Origin: Pseudomonas chlororaphis
Lineage (GTDB): Bacteria > Pseudomonadota > Gammaproteobacteria > Pseudomonadales > Pseudomonadaceae
Length of the DNA: 64,000 nt
Direction: 5' to 3'
Assembly: GCF_001921865.1 (NCBI RefSeq)
Contig: NZ_MSCT01000022.1
Location: 105,754-169,753, forward strand
Program-made: the position numbers and the translations under genes
The notes under the pieces: generated by a model
What the model saw: only the letters and a program-made list of their open reading frames with translations
Told to the model about the DNA's origin: nothing
The model's database searches: none
Shown here: positions 19,784 to 28,897 of the stretch, one piece after another
Position numbering within the stretch: the stretch's first letter is position 1
How the letters are laid out: the number at the start of each line of letters is the position of its first letter

Positions 19784-21154
19784 ATGAATGTCCCTCGTGA
19801 AACCATCGCAGCCGTCGCCACTGCCCAGGGGCGCGGCGGCGTGGGGATCGTGCGTATCTCCGGACCGTTGGCCGGCGTTGCCGCCAAAGCCATCAGCGGC
19901 CGCGAGCTGAAACCGCGCTACGCCCATTACGGAGCGTTTTTCAGCGATCGGGACGAGGTCCTGGACGAAGGCATCGCCCTGTATTTCCCGGGGCCGAACT
20001 CCTTTACCGGCGAAGATGTGCTGGAACTCCAGGGGCACGGCGGCCCGATCGTCCTGGATATGCTGCTGCAGCGTTGCCTGCAACTGGGCTGCCGCCTGGC
20101 CCGGCCGGGAGAGTTCAGCGAGCGCGCGTTCCTCAACGACAAACTCGACCTGGCCCAGGCCGAGGCCATCGCCGACCTGATCGAGGCCAGCTCCGCACAG
20201 GCGGCGCGCAATGCCTTGCGCTCCTTGCAGGGGGCGTTCTCCAAGCGTGTGCATAACCTGACCGAGCAACTGATCGCACTGCGTATTTATGTCGAGGCGG
20301 CCATCGATTTCCCCGAGGAGGAAATCGATTTCCTTGCCGATGGCCACGTCCTGCAGATGCTCGATACCGTGCGCGAGGAGTTATCCACCGTGGTCCGCGA
20401 AGCCGGGCAGGGGGCCTTGCTGCGGGACGGCATGACAGTGGTGATCGCCGGCCGGCCGAATGCCGGCAAATCCAGCCTGCTCAATGCACTGGCCGGACGC
20501 GAAGCGGCAATTGTCACCGATATTGCCGGCACCACCCGGGACGTCCTGCGCGAACATATCCACATCGACGGCATGCCGTTGCATGTCGTGGATACCGCAG
20601 GGCTGCGCGATACCGAAGACCAGGTTGAAAAGATCGGTGTGGAACGTGCGCTCAAGGCCATCAGTGAGGCCGACCGGGTGTTGCTGGTAGTCGACGCTAC
20701 TGCGCCTGAAGCCCTGGATCCCTTTGCCTTGTGGCCGGAATTCCTGGAACAGCGGCCGGATCCGGCCAAAGTGACGCTGATCCGCAACAAGGCCGACCTG
20801 AGCGCCGAAACCATTGGGCTGGAAGTCAGCGACGACGGCCACGTCACCATCAGCCTGAGCGCCAAGGCCGGGGGCGAAGGCCTGGAACTGCTGCGCGAAC
20901 ACCTCAAGGCCTGCATGGGTTACGAACAAACTTCCGAGAGCAGTTTCAGTGCGCGCAGGCGTCATCTGGAAGCGCTACACCACGCCAGCGCCGCCCTCGA
21001 ACATGGTCGTTCACAATTGACCCTGGCCGGGGCTGGCGAGCTGCTAGCGGAAGACCTGCGCCAAGCCCAGCAATCCTTGGGCGAAATTACCGGTGCCTTC
21101 AGTTCGGACGACCTTCTGGGGCGGATCTTTTCCAGCTTCTGTATCGGTAAATAG
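19784..21154 (+). CDS. mnmE: tRNA modification GTPase MnmE
   Basis: 456 aa. With MnmG it installs the carboxymethylaminomethyl group on U34 of certain tRNAs. The N-terminal folate-binding domain spans about 1-120. The embedded G domain has the P-loop GRPNAGKS at 223-230, GTTRD and NKADL. The helical domain ends in the diagnostic CIGK with Cys453. The ATG at 19784 has a good GGAG 8 bases upstream; an in-frame start 30 bases earlier lacks this. MnmG is encoded 580 bases downstream, across a DnaA-box-rich region. Confidence 0.97.
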   Translation: MNVPRETIAAVATAQGRGGVGIVRISGPLAGVAAKAISGRELKPRYAHYGAFFSDRDEVLDEGIALYFPGPNSFTGEDVLELQGHGGPIVLDMLLQRCLQLGCRLARPGEFSERAFLNDKLDLAQAEAIADLIEASSAQAARNALRSLQGAFSKRVHNLTEQLIALRIYVEAAIDFPEEEIDFLADGHVLQMLDTVREELSTVVREAGQGALLRDGMTVVIAGRPNAGKSSLLNALAGREAAIVTDIAGTTRDVLREHIHIDGMPLHVVDTAGLRDTEDQVEKIGVERALKAISEADRVLLVVDATAPEALDPFALWPEFLEQRPDPAKVTLIRNKADLSAETIGLEVSDDGHVTISLSAKAGGEGLELLREHLKACMGYEQTSESSFSARRRHLEALHHASAALEHGRSQLTLAGAGELLAEDLRQAQQSLGEITGAFSSDDLLGRIFSSFCIGK

Positions 21155-21166
21155 TCCCATCCTCCT

Positions 21167-21245
21167 GTAGGAGCAGTCGGCCGACGCTCGATTGCAATGA
21201 TCAATAGCGCCGTCATGCTTGCATGGCGGACAGCCTGCTCCTGCA
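21167..21245. repeat. Degenerate REP-like inverted pair
   Basis: TGTAGGAGCAGTCGGC (21167-21182) and a near complement of it near 21230-21245 (ACAGCCTGCTCCTGCA) form imperfect arms about 50 bases apart. They resemble diverged copies of the GTAGGAGC REP core. They lie directly after mnmE. Confidence 0.55.
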
Positions 21246-21669
21246 TCTCCCCTCCTTTTCGAATTTGCCGAGCGCCATCGAGCGGCCCGGGCGTTCTCGG
21301 CTGAGCGCCATTTGGCTGCCTGAGCCATTTTCTGTGGATTAAGCCCTGTGAATAAATGCCCTTGGGCTCAGTTGATAACAGGGCCTGAAAAGTGAGGAAA
21401 ACTCCTTCTGTGGATAACCTGCGCTTTAATCCACAGGCTTAGACCGGTTATCCAACGCCCTCATGAGTAGCTAACCACAGACTTTTAAATCTCTGTACAT
21501 ATTGAAAATAAAGGCCTGTGTAGATCTATCCACAGAAAGGGTGGTGCCTAAGAATAAACATAAAAACAAAGATTTAATAAATTTCTCTCTTTTTAATTTC
21601 TATTATCCGCGAGTCATCCACAGCTGGTTAAATTTTGTGCAAAGGGTTCTTTAGGGAGGGCGAAGACCC

Positions 21670-21675
21670 TATACT
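21670..21675 (+). promoter_or_regulatory. Candidate -10 element of mnmG
   Basis: TATACT at 21670-21675, about 60 bases upstream of the mnmG start. The matching -35 (TTCTTT at 21647-21652, 17-base spacer) is weak. It is the best promoter match I see in the gap. Confidence 0.4.
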
Positions 21676-21734
21676 TGTCCGTTATCCCAAGAACCCATCC
21701 TTTTTTACCCATATAAGCAGGCACGAGGTGCGTG

Positions 21735-23627
21735 GTGGATTTCCCTTCCCGTTTTGAAGTGATCGTCATCGGCGGCGGTCATGCCGGTACCGAGGCAGCA
21801 CTTGCATCAGCACGCATGGGGGCAAAAACCCTGTTGCTGACGCACAACGTGGAAACCCTCGGAGCGATGAGCTGCAACCCCGCGATTGGCGGGATCGGTA
21901 AAAGTCATCTGGTCAAAGAAATCGATGCCCTCGGCGGCGCGATGGCCATGGCTACCGATAAAGGCGGTATTCAGTTTCGTGTGTTGAACAGCCGCAAAGG
22001 CCCGGCCGTACGCGCCACCCGCGCCCAGGCCGACCGTGTCCTGTACAAGGCCGCTGTCCGCGAAATCCTGGAAAACCAGCCGAACCTGTGGATATTTCAA
22101 CAGGCTGCGGACGACCTGATCGTCGAACAGGACCAGGTACGTGGCGTCGTGACCCAAATGGGCCTGCGCTTCTTCGCCGAATCCGTGGTGCTGACTACCG
22201 GGACCTTCCTCGGCGGACTTATCCACATCGGAATGCAGAACTATTCCGGCGGCCGCGCCGGCGATCCACCCTCGATCGCCCTGGCCCAGCGCCTGCGTGA
22301 ATTGCCACTGCGTGTCGGCCGCCTGAAAACTGGCACGCCGCCACGTATCGATGGCCGCTCGGTGGATTTCTCGGTGATGACCGAACAACCGGGTGATACG
22401 CCAATTCCGGTGATGTCGTTCCTGGGCTCGAAAGAACAGCACCCACGACAGGTCAGTTGCTGGATTACCCACACCAATGCCCGGACCCACGAAATCATCG
22501 CGTCCAACCTTGATCGTTCGCCGATGTATTCCGGGGTGATCGAAGGCATCGGTCCGCGTTACTGCCCGTCGATCGAAGACAAGATCCATCGCTTTGCCGA
22601 CAAGGAAAGCCATCAGGTCTTCATCGAGCCGGAAGGCCTGACCACCCACGAGCTGTACCCGAACGGGATATCCACATCCCTGCCGTTCGATGTGCAGTTG
22701 CAGATCGTGCAATCGATCCGCGGTATGGAAAACGCCCATATCGTGCGTCCCGGCTACGCCATCGAGTACGACTACTTCGATCCGCGCGACCTGAAGTACA
22801 GCCTGGAAACCAAAGTGATCGGCGGGCTGTTCTTTGCCGGCCAGATCAACGGCACCACCGGTTACGAAGAGGCCGGTGCACAAGGTTTGCTCGCCGGTGC
22901 CAACGCCGCCTTGCGCGCGCAGGGCAAAGACAGCTGGTGTCCGCGTCGCGACGAAGCCTACATCGGTGTATTGGTCGACGACTTGATTACCCTGGGAACC
23001 CAGGAACCGTACCGGATGTTCACATCCCGGGCCGAATACCGCCTGATCCTGCGCGAAGATAACGCCGACCTGCGCCTGACCGAGAAAGGTCGGGAACTGG
23101 GCCTGGTGGACGATGTCCGTTGGGCTGCGTTCTGCAAGAAACGCGAAGGCATTGCCCTGGAAGAGCAGCGTTTGAAAAGTACCTGGGTTCGCCCAGGCAC
23201 CGAGCAAGGCGACGCGATTGCCGAGAAGTTCGGCACGCCGCTGACCCATGAGTACAACTTGCTGAATCTGCTGAGCCGTCCGGAAATCGACTACGCTGGT
23301 CTGGTCGAAGTGACCGGGCAGGGCGCGGAAGATCCACAGGTCGCCGAACAGGTCGAAATCAAGACCAAGTACGCCGGTTACATCGATCGCCAGCAGGACG
23401 AGATCGCTCGCCTGCGGGCCAGCGAAGACACCCGACTGCCTGTGGATATCGACTACACCGGTATTTCCGGGCTCTCGAAAGAGATCCAGAGCAAGCTTGG
23501 CGCCACCCGTCCTGAAACCCTGGGCCAGGCGTCGCGGATTCCGGGCGTTACGCCGGCGGCGATTTCCCTGTTGATGATTCACTTGAAAAAACGCGGCGCG
23601 GGCCGTCAGTTGGAGCAAAGCGCTTGA
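21735..23627 (+). CDS. mnmG: tRNA uridine-5-carboxymethylaminomethyl modification enzyme MnmG
   Basis: About 630 aa FAD enzyme, partner of MnmE in U34 modification. The N-terminal dinucleotide-binding motif IGGGHAGTE and the conserved MSCNPAIGGIGKSHLVKE segment are intact. Two adjacent GTG codons can start (21732 and 21735). I prefer 21735 because GAGG at 21725-21728 is then 6 bases away, giving MDFPSRFEV. It overlaps rsmG by 4 bases. A perfect DnaA box lies in the coding region at 22219-22227. Confidence 0.96.
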   Translation: MDFPSRFEVIVIGGGHAGTEAALASARMGAKTLLLTHNVETLGAMSCNPAIGGIGKSHLVKEIDALGGAMAMATDKGGIQFRVLNSRKGPAVRATRAQADRVLYKAAVREILENQPNLWIFQQAADDLIVEQDQVRGVVTQMGLRFFAESVVLTTGTFLGGLIHIGMQNYSGGRAGDPPSIALAQRLRELPLRVGRLKTGTPPRIDGRSVDFSVMTEQPGDTPIPVMSFLGSKEQHPRQVSCWITHTNARTHEIIASNLDRSPMYSGVIEGIGPRYCPSIEDKIHRFADKESHQVFIEPEGLTTHELYPNGISTSLPFDVQLQIVQSIRGMENAHIVRPGYAIEYDYFDPRDLKYSLETKVIGGLFFAGQINGTTGYEEAGAQGLLAGANAALRAQGKDSWCPRRDEAYIGVLVDDLITLGTQEPYRMFTSRAEYRLILREDNADLRLTEKGRELGLVDDVRWAAFCKKREGIALEEQRLKSTWVRPGTEQGDAIAEKFGTPLTHEYNLLNLLSRPEIDYAGLVEVTGQGAEDPQVAEQVEIKTKYAGYIDRQQDEIARLRASEDTRLPVDIDYTGISGLSKEIQSKLGATRPETLGQASRIPGVTPAAISLLMIHLKKRGAGRQLEQSA

Positions 23628-24268
23628 GTTCGCAGGTCACCTCGCAACATGCAGAAGAGTTATCCACAGGTGCTCGCCAACTCGGTGTCAACCTGACAGC
23701 TGCCCAGCACGAGTTGCTGCTGGGTTATCTGGGCCTGTTGATCAAATGGAACAAGGCTTACAACCTGACCGCCGTGCGCGATCCGGACGAAATGGTCTCG
23801 CGTCACCTGCTCGATAGCCTGAGCGTGATGTCGTTCATCGAAGACGGTCGCTGGCTGGACGTCGGCAGCGGCGGCGGGATGCCTGGCATCCCCCTGGCGA
23901 TCCTGTTTCCCGGGTCGCAGGTCACCTGCCTGGACAGCAACGGCAAGAAAACTCGCTTCCTGACCCAGGTCAAACTCGAACTCAAGCTGGATAACCTGCA
24001 AGTTATCCACAGCCGGGTCGAAGCCTTCGCACCTGAGCAGCCATTCAACGGGATCATTTCCCGGGCGTTCAGCAGCATGGAGAACTTCACCAGCTGGACT
24101 CGCCACCTGGGCGATCGCGATACACGCTGGCTGGCAATGAAGGGCGTTCATCCCGCCGATGAGCTGGTAGCATTGCCGGCAGACTTCCACCTCGATAGCG
24201 AACACGCCCTGGCCGTACCCGGTTGCCAAGGCCAACGCCATCTGCTGATACTGCGCCGCACGGCATGA
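23624..24268 (+). CDS. rsmG: 16S rRNA (guanine527-N7)-methyltransferase RsmG
   Basis: 214 aa Rossmann-fold methyltransferase that modifies G527 of 16S rRNA. The SAM motif is WLDVGSGGGMPGIPLAI, and NKAYNLTAVRDP is the family hallmark. It starts with TTG, whose last two bases belong to the mnmG stop, so it is translationally coupled. Two perfect DnaA boxes lie inside the gene (23660-23668 and 24003-24011). Confidence 0.95.
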   Translation: MSSQVTSQHAEELSTGARQLGVNLTAAQHELLLGYLGLLIKWNKAYNLTAVRDPDEMVSRHLLDSLSVMSFIEDGRWLDVGSGGGMPGIPLAILFPGSQVTCLDSNGKKTRFLTQVKLELKLDNLQVIHSRVEAFAPEQPFNGIISRAFSSMENFTSWTRHLGDRDTRWLAMKGVHPADELVALPADFHLDSEHALAVPGCQGQRHLLILRRTA

Positions 24269-24286
24269 TTGGGAACACAAGCAAGA

Positions 24287-25084
24287 ATGGCTAAGGTATT
24301 CGCGATAGCGAACCAGAAAGGTGGTGTGGGCAAGACCACCACCTGCATCAACCTCGCAGCATCGCTGGTCGCTACCAAGCGCCGGGTGCTGTTGATCGAT
24401 CTCGATCCACAGGGCAACGCCACCATGGGTAGCGGTGTGGATAAACACGGCCTGGAAAATTCGGTCTACGACCTGCTGATCGGCGAATGCGATCTGGCCC
24501 AGGCCATGCACTACTCCGAGCACGGCGGTTATCAACTGCTGCCAGCGAACCGCGACCTGACCGCGGCCGAAGTCGTCCTGCTGGAAATGCAGATGAAGGA
24601 AAGCCGTCTGCGCAGCGCCCTGGCGCCAATCCGCGAGAATTACGATTACATCCTGATCGACTGCCCGCCGTCGCTGTCGATGCTTACGCTCAATGCCCTG
24701 GTTGCCGCCGATGGGGTAATTATCCCCATGCAGTGCGAGTACTTTGCGCTCGAAGGCTTGAGCGACCTTGTGGATAACATCAAGCGCATCTCCGAATTGC
24801 TGAACCCGAACCTCAAGGTCGAAGGCCTGCTGCGGACCATGTACGACCCGCGCCTGAGCCTGATGAACGACGTTTCCGCCCAGCTCAAGGAACACTTCGG
24901 CGATCAGCTGTACGACACGGTGATCCCGCGCAATATACGCCTGGCGGAAGCCCCGAGTTATGGCATGCCGGCGTTGGCCTACGACAAACAGTCCCGCGGT
25001 GCCATCGCTTATCTGGCCCTCGCTGGCGAGATGGTGCGTCGGCAACGCAAAAATTCACGCGCAGCCGCTGCCCAGCCAACTTAA
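24287..25084 (+). CDS. parA: Chromosome partitioning ATPase ParA (Soj family)
   Basis: 265 aa. The deviant Walker A is KGGVGKTT at residues 11-18, with a DLDPQGN switch and the DCPPSLS segment typical of chromosomal ParA. It forms ATP-dependent gradients on the nucleoid and pulls the ParB-parS complex. The ATG at 24287 begins MAKVFAIANQ; an in-frame upstream ATG at 24269 adds six unconserved residues. parB follows after 9 bases. Two perfect DnaA boxes lie inside (24436-24444 and 24769-24777). Confidence 0.96.
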   Translation: MAKVFAIANQKGGVGKTTTCINLAASLVATKRRVLLIDLDPQGNATMGSGVDKHGLENSVYDLLIGECDLAQAMHYSEHGGYQLLPANRDLTAAEVVLLEMQMKESRLRSALAPIRENYDYILIDCPPSLSMLTLNALVAADGVIIPMQCEYFALEGLSDLVDNIKRISELLNPNLKVEGLLRTMYDPRLSLMNDVSAQLKEHFGDQLYDTVIPRNIRLAEAPSYGMPALAYDKQSRGAIAYLALAGEMVRRQRKNSRAAAAQPT

Positions 25085-25093
25085 GGAATCCCC

Positions 25094-25966
25094 ATGGCCG
25101 TCAAGAAACGAGGTCTCGGACGTGGACTGGATGCACTGCTGAGTGGTCCGACTGTCAGCGCGTTGGAAGAACAAGCCGTTCAAGCTGATGCGCGCGAACT
25201 GCAGCATTTGCCGCTGGACCTGATCCAGCGTGGCAAGTATCAGCCGCGCCGGGACATGGACCCGCAGGCGCTGGAAGAGCTGGCGAACTCGATCAAGGTT
25301 CAGGGCGTCATGCAGCCGATCGTGGTGCGTCCGATCGGTTCCGGCCGTTTCGAGATCATTGCCGGTGAACGCCGTTGGCGCGCCAGCCAGCAAGCGGGTC
25401 AGGAAACCATCCCGGCGATGGTCCGCGACGTACCGGACGAAACCGCCATTGCCATGGCGTTGATCGAGAATATCCAGCGCGAAGATCTCAACCCCATCGA
25501 GGAAGCGATTGCCCTGCAGCGCCTGCAGCAGGAATTCCAGCTGACTCAGCAGCAGGTTGCCGAGGCTGTGGGTAAGTCCCGCGTCACGGTGACCAACTTG
25601 CTGCGCCTGATCGCCTTGCCTGAAGTGATCAAGACCATGTTGTCCCACGGCGACCTGGAAATGGGTCATGCCCGTGCCTTGCTCGGTTTGCCGGAAAATC
25701 AACAGGTTGAAGGGGCGCGACACGTTGTCGCACGCGGTCTCACCGTACGCCAGACCGAAGCCCTGGTTCGCCAGTGGTTGAGTGGCAAACAGCAGCCTGC
25801 CGAACCGGTCAAACCCGATCCCGATATCGCGCGCCTCGAGCAGCGCTTGGCCGAGCGCCTAGGCTCTGCGGTGCAGATTCGTCACGGAAAGAAAGGGAAA
25901 GGTCAGTTGGTCATCGGGTATAACTCCCTCGATGAGCTTCAAGGCGTCCTCGCACACATCCGCTGA
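25094..25966 (+). CDS. parB: Chromosome partitioning protein ParB
   Basis: 290 aa CTP-dependent DNA clamp that loads at parS and spreads. The N-terminus KKRGLGRGLDALL stimulates the ParA ATPase. The CTP-binding box GERRWRA is at 91-97, ENIQREDLNP at 125-134, and the HTH at about 151-172 (TQQQVAEAVGKSRVTVTNLL). A C-terminal dimerisation domain ends the protein. Its two recognisable targets in this window are the parS sites in recF. Confidence 0.97.
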   Translation: MAVKKRGLGRGLDALLSGPTVSALEEQAVQADARELQHLPLDLIQRGKYQPRRDMDPQALEELANSIKVQGVMQPIVVRPIGSGRFEIIAGERRWRASQQAGQETIPAMVRDVPDETAIAMALIENIQREDLNPIEEAIALQRLQQEFQLTQQQVAEAVGKSRVTVTNLLRLIALPEVIKTMLSHGDLEMGHARALLGLPENQQVEGARHVVARGLTVRQTEALVRQWLSGKQQPAEPVKPDPDIARLEQRLAERLGSAVQIRHGKKGKGQLVIGYNSLDELQGVLAHIR

Positions 25967-26011
25967 AACATTTCCTTATGTAGCGTGCAGTCGGAAATCA
26001 CTACCCGGCAG

Positions 26012-26040
26012 TTGAATAGGGGCTGAACCGCCCCTATACT
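26012..26040 (+). promoter_or_regulatory. Sigma-70 promoter of the atp operon
   Basis: -35 TTGAAT (26012-26017), a 17-base spacer and -10 TATACT (26035-26040), 75 bases upstream of atpI. The spacer forms a hairpin ATAGGGGC / GCCCCTAT (26016-26023 with 26030-26037), which could also end parB transcripts, although no T-run follows. Confidence 0.75.
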
Positions 26041-26114
26041 CTGCGCGCATTTTGTCGGCACAAATTATGCCAAGTTATTGAATTCTGGCAGCCGACCCAT
26101 GAGGAGCAAGAGTG

Positions 26115-26522
26115 ATGGAAACCCGCACGCCAAACCGCTTGCCGTTCCATCGCTTGGCGGTTTTCCCGGTTTTATTGGCTCAATTTGTCGTTTTGTTGCT
26201 GGCTGCCTTGGCGCTCTGGCAATGGCATGGAGTCGTAGCCGGATATTCAGGCCTTTGCGGAGGACTGATAGCCTTGCTACCCAATGTGTATTTCGCTCAC
26301 AGGGCCTTTCGGTTTTCCGGCGCCCGAGCAGCTCAAGCCATCGTCCGGTCTTTTTATGCCGGCGAGGCGGGCAAATTGATTTTGACGGCAGTGCTCTTTG
26401 CATTGACGTTCGCAGGTGTGAAGCCATTGGCGCCGCTAGCTGTATTCGGCGTCTTCGTGTTGACCCAACTGGTCAGCTGGTTCGCTCCCCTGCTTATGAG
26501 AACAAGACTTTCGAGACCTTAG
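26115..26522 (+). CDS. atpI: ATP synthase accessory protein AtpI
   Basis: 135 aa, four predicted TM helices. AtpI is the small membrane protein at the head of many atp operons, linked to c-ring assembly and magnesium uptake. The ATG at 26115 is 8 bases from GAGGAG (26101-26106); the GTG at 26112 is a possible alternative. It begins METRTPNRLPFHRL. atpB follows after 16 bases. Confidence 0.9.
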   Translation: METRTPNRLPFHRLAVFPVLLAQFVVLLLAALALWQWHGVVAGYSGLCGGLIALLPNVYFAHRAFRFSGARAAQAIVRSFYAGEAGKLILTAVLFALTFAGVKPLAPLAVFGVFVLTQLVSWFAPLLMRTRLSRP

Positions 26523-26538
26523 GGCGTTTGAGGCAACC

Positions 26539-27408
26539 ATGGCAGAAACAACCGCTTCGGGCTATATCCAGCACCACTTGCAGAACCTGACCTTCGGTCA
26601 GCTACCTAATGGCGGCTGGGGCTTTGCCCACACCGCAGCAGAAGCCAAGGAAATGGGCTTCTGGGCATTCCACGTCGATACGCTCGGCTGGTCCGTAGCC
26701 TTGGGTCTGATCTTCGTCCTGCTTTTCCGCATGGCGGCCAAGAAGGCAACTTCCGGTCAGCCAGGCGCTTTGCAGAACTTCGTTGAAGTACTGGTCGAAT
26801 TCGTCGATGGCAGCGTGAAAGACAGCTTCCATGGCCGTAGCCCGGTGATCGCACCGCTGGCACTGACCATCTTCGTCTGGGTGTTCCTGATGAACGCCAT
26901 CGACCTGATTCCGGTCGACTGGATTCCTCAGCTGGCCATCTGGATCTCCGGCGATGCGCACATTCCTTTCCGTGCCGTCTCGACTACCGACCCGAACGCG
27001 ACCCTGGGCATGGCCCTGTCGGTGTTCGCGCTGATCATTTTCTACAGCATCAAGGTCAAGGGCATCGGCGGCTTCATCGGCGAACTGACCCTGCACCCGT
27101 TCGGCAGCAAGAACATCTTCGTTCAGGCGCTGCTGATTCCGGTGAACTTCCTGCTCGAGTTCGTGACGCTGGTAGCCAAGCCAATCTCCCTGGCACTGCG
27201 TCTGTTCGGCAACATGTACGCTGGCGAACTGGTGTTCATCCTGATCGCCGTGATGTTCGGCAGCGGCCTGCTCTGGCTCAGCGGCCTGGGCGTGGTGCTG
27301 CAATGGGCGTGGGCTGTGTTCCACATCCTGATCATCACCCTGCAAGCGTTTATCTTCATGATGCTGACCATCGTCTACCTGTCGATGGCGCACGAAGAGA
27401 ACCATTAA
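26539..27408 (+). CDS. atpB: F1Fo ATP synthase subunit a
   Basis: 289 aa membrane subunit forming the two proton half-channels against the c-ring. The essential Arg lies in the segment KPISLALRLFGNMYAGE. Five or six TM helices are visible. It is followed by a 133-base gap with a stable hairpin before atpE, the longest spacing in the operon. Confidence 0.97.
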   Translation: MAETTASGYIQHHLQNLTFGQLPNGGWGFAHTAAEAKEMGFWAFHVDTLGWSVALGLIFVLLFRMAAKKATSGQPGALQNFVEVLVEFVDGSVKDSFHGRSPVIAPLALTIFVWVFLMNAIDLIPVDWIPQLAIWISGDAHIPFRAVSTTDPNATLGMALSVFALIIFYSIKVKGIGGFIGELTLHPFGSKNIFVQALLIPVNFLLEFVTLVAKPISLALRLFGNMYAGELVFILIAVMFGSGLLWLSGLGVVLQWAWAVFHILIITLQAFIFMMLTIVYLSMAHEENH

Positions 27409-27432
27409 GACCAGTCTCGACTTGTCTGATGT

Positions 27433-27454
27433 CCCTCCCGGTCAAACGGGAGGG
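27433..27454 (+). other. Stable hairpin between atpB and atpE
   Basis: CCCTCCCG (27433-27440) pairs perfectly with CGGGAGGG (27447-27454). No T-tract follows, so it is unlikely to terminate fully. It may act as an RNA processing or stabilising element, fitting the need for many more copies of the c subunit than of the a subunit. Confidence 0.6.
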
Positions 27455-27541
27455 GGCCCGTATAGGGCACGATGAAACGATTTGTTTTACCGCTTTAATC
27501 TAAAAAACCTAAACCATACGACGTAAAAGTCGGGAGGAAAG

Positions 27542-27799
27542 ATGGAAACTGTAGTTGGTCTAACCGCTATCGCTGTTGCACTGTTGATCGGCCTGGGCGC
27601 ACTGGGTACCGCAATTGGTTTCGGCCTGTTGGGCGGCAAGTTCCTGGAAGGCGCTGCGCGTCAGCCAGAAATGGTTCCAATGCTGCAAGTTAAAATGTTC
27701 ATCGTTGCCGGCCTGCTCGACGCCGTAACCATGATCGGCGTTGGTATCGCTCTGTTCTTCACCTTCGCGAACCCCTTCGTTGGTCAACTCGCTGGCTAA
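27542..27799 (+). CDS. atpE: F1Fo ATP synthase subunit c
   Basis: 85 aa hairpin of two TM helices that forms the rotating c-ring. The proton-carrying carboxylate is Asp60 in the second helix ([12 protein letters not shown]). The polar loop GAARQPEM is present. A strong ribosome binding site (GGGAGGAA) immediately precedes the ATG, consistent with high expression. Confidence 0.97.
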
Positions 27800-27856
27800 T
27801 CACTCGAATTTTCGAGTTGATTGGTGTGATGGACAACGAACGAGCGAGGTGTTGGC

Positions 27857-28327
27857 GTGAACATTAATGCAACCCTGATTGGCCAGTCCGTTGCGTTCTT
27901 CATTTTTGTACTGTTTTGCATGAAGTTCGTGTGGCCTCCGGTCATCGCGGCTTTGCACGAACGTCAGAAGAAGATCGCGGATGGACTGGACGCTGCCAGC
28001 CGAGCAGCTCGCGACCTGGAACTGGCCCAAGAGAAAGCGGGTCAGCAACTGCGCGAAGCAAAAGCTCAGGCAGCCGAGATCATTGAGCAAGCCAAGAAAC
28101 GCGGTAACCAGATTGTCGAAGAGGCTGTTGAAAAAGCCCGTGTCGACGCTGACCGTGTGAAGGTTCAGGCTCAGGCCGAGATCGAGCAGGAACTCAATGG
28201 CGTCAAAGACGCGCTGCGTGCCCAACTGGGTGTGCTGGCCGTTGGCGGTGCCGAGAAGATCCTGGGTGCCACAATCGATCAAAACGCGCACGCGGAGCTG
28301 GTTGACAAACTGGCTGCTGAAATTTAA
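27857..28327 (+). CDS. atpF: F1Fo ATP synthase subunit b
   Basis: 156 aa. One N-terminal TM (about 5-25), then a long charged coiled coil rich in Ala, Glu, Gln and Lys that forms the peripheral stalk joining subunit a to F1. It starts with GTG (MNINATLIGQS). It lies 57 bases after atpE and 12 before atpH. Confidence 0.96.
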   Translation: MNINATLIGQSVAFFIFVLFCMKFVWPPVIAALHERQKKIADGLDAASRAARDLELAQEKAGQQLREAKAQAAEIIEQAKKRGNQIVEEAVEKARVDADRVKVQAQAEIEQELNGVKDALRAQLGVLAVGGAEKILGATIDQNAHAELVDKLAAEI

Positions 28328-28339
28328 GCGAGGGCGATC

Positions 28340-28876
28340 ATGGCAGAACTGACCACGTTGGCCCGACCTTACGCTAAGGCGGCCTTCGAGCACGCTCAGG
28401 CCCACCAGCAGCTGGCCAATTGGTCAGCCATGCTCGGCCTGGCCGCTAAGGTGTCGCAAGACGACACCATGCGGCGCGTGCTCAAGGCCCCGCGACTGAC
28501 GAGCGCAGACAAGGCCGCCACGTTTATCGACGTGTGCGGCGACAAGTTCGATGCCAAGGCACAGAATTTCATCCACGTCGTTGCCGAAAACGACCGTCTC
28601 CTGCTTCTGCCGGAGATCGCCGCTCTGTTCGACCTGTACAAGGCCGAGCAAGAGAAGTCGGTAGATGTGGAAGTCACCAGTGCTTTTGCGTTGAACCAAG
28701 AACAGCAAGACAAACTCGCCAAGGTTCTCAGTGCACGACTCGACCGGGAAGTGCGCCTGCAAGTTGCGGAGGATGCCACTCTCATTGGTGGTGTCGTCAT
28801 CCGCGCCGGCGACCTGGTTATCGATGGCTCGATTCGCGGCAAACTCGCGAAACTTGCCGAAGCATTGAAATCTTGA
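28340..28876 (+). CDS. atpH: F1Fo ATP synthase subunit delta
   Basis: 178 aa OSCP/delta subunit that fixes the b-dimer to the top of F1. It begins MAELTTLARPYAKAAFEHA and contains the C-terminal GGVVIRAGDLVIDGSIRGKL signature. It lies between atpF and atpA in standard order. Confidence 0.96.
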   Translation: MAELTTLARPYAKAAFEHAQAHQQLANWSAMLGLAAKVSQDDTMRRVLKAPRLTSADKAATFIDVCGDKFDAKAQNFIHVVAENDRLLLLPEIAALFDLYKAEQEKSVDVEVTSAFALNQEQQDKLAKVLSARLDREVRLQVAEDATLIGGVVIRAGDLVIDGSIRGKLAKLAEALKS

Positions 28877-28897
28877 GTTTGAAGGGGCAGCAGAGCA

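Larger units (their letters stand above)
21155..21734. other. Second DnaA-box cluster, candidate second origin region upstream of mnmG
   Basis: 580 bases without a credible gene. The perfect box TGTGGATAA lies at 21409-21417. One-mismatch boxes lie at 21333-21341, 21347-21355, 21427-21435, 21526-21534 and 21614-21622. The stretch 21541-21608 is strongly AT-rich (ATAAACATAAAAACAAAG, TTTAATAAATTTC). This arrangement next to mnmG (gidA) resembles E. coli oriC and the second DnaA-box region known beside gidA in Pseudomonas. Whether it fires in vivo cannot be read from sequence. The first 90 bases hold a degenerate REP-like pair (21167-21245). Confidence 0.7.

Noticed and set aside
17953..19893. 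646-codon frame antisense to yidC
   Set aside because: No start signal or domain, and it crosses the yidC terminator and the mnmE start.
23660..25045. 461-codon frame antisense to rsmG and parA
   Set aside because: Spans two well-conserved genes; no family features.
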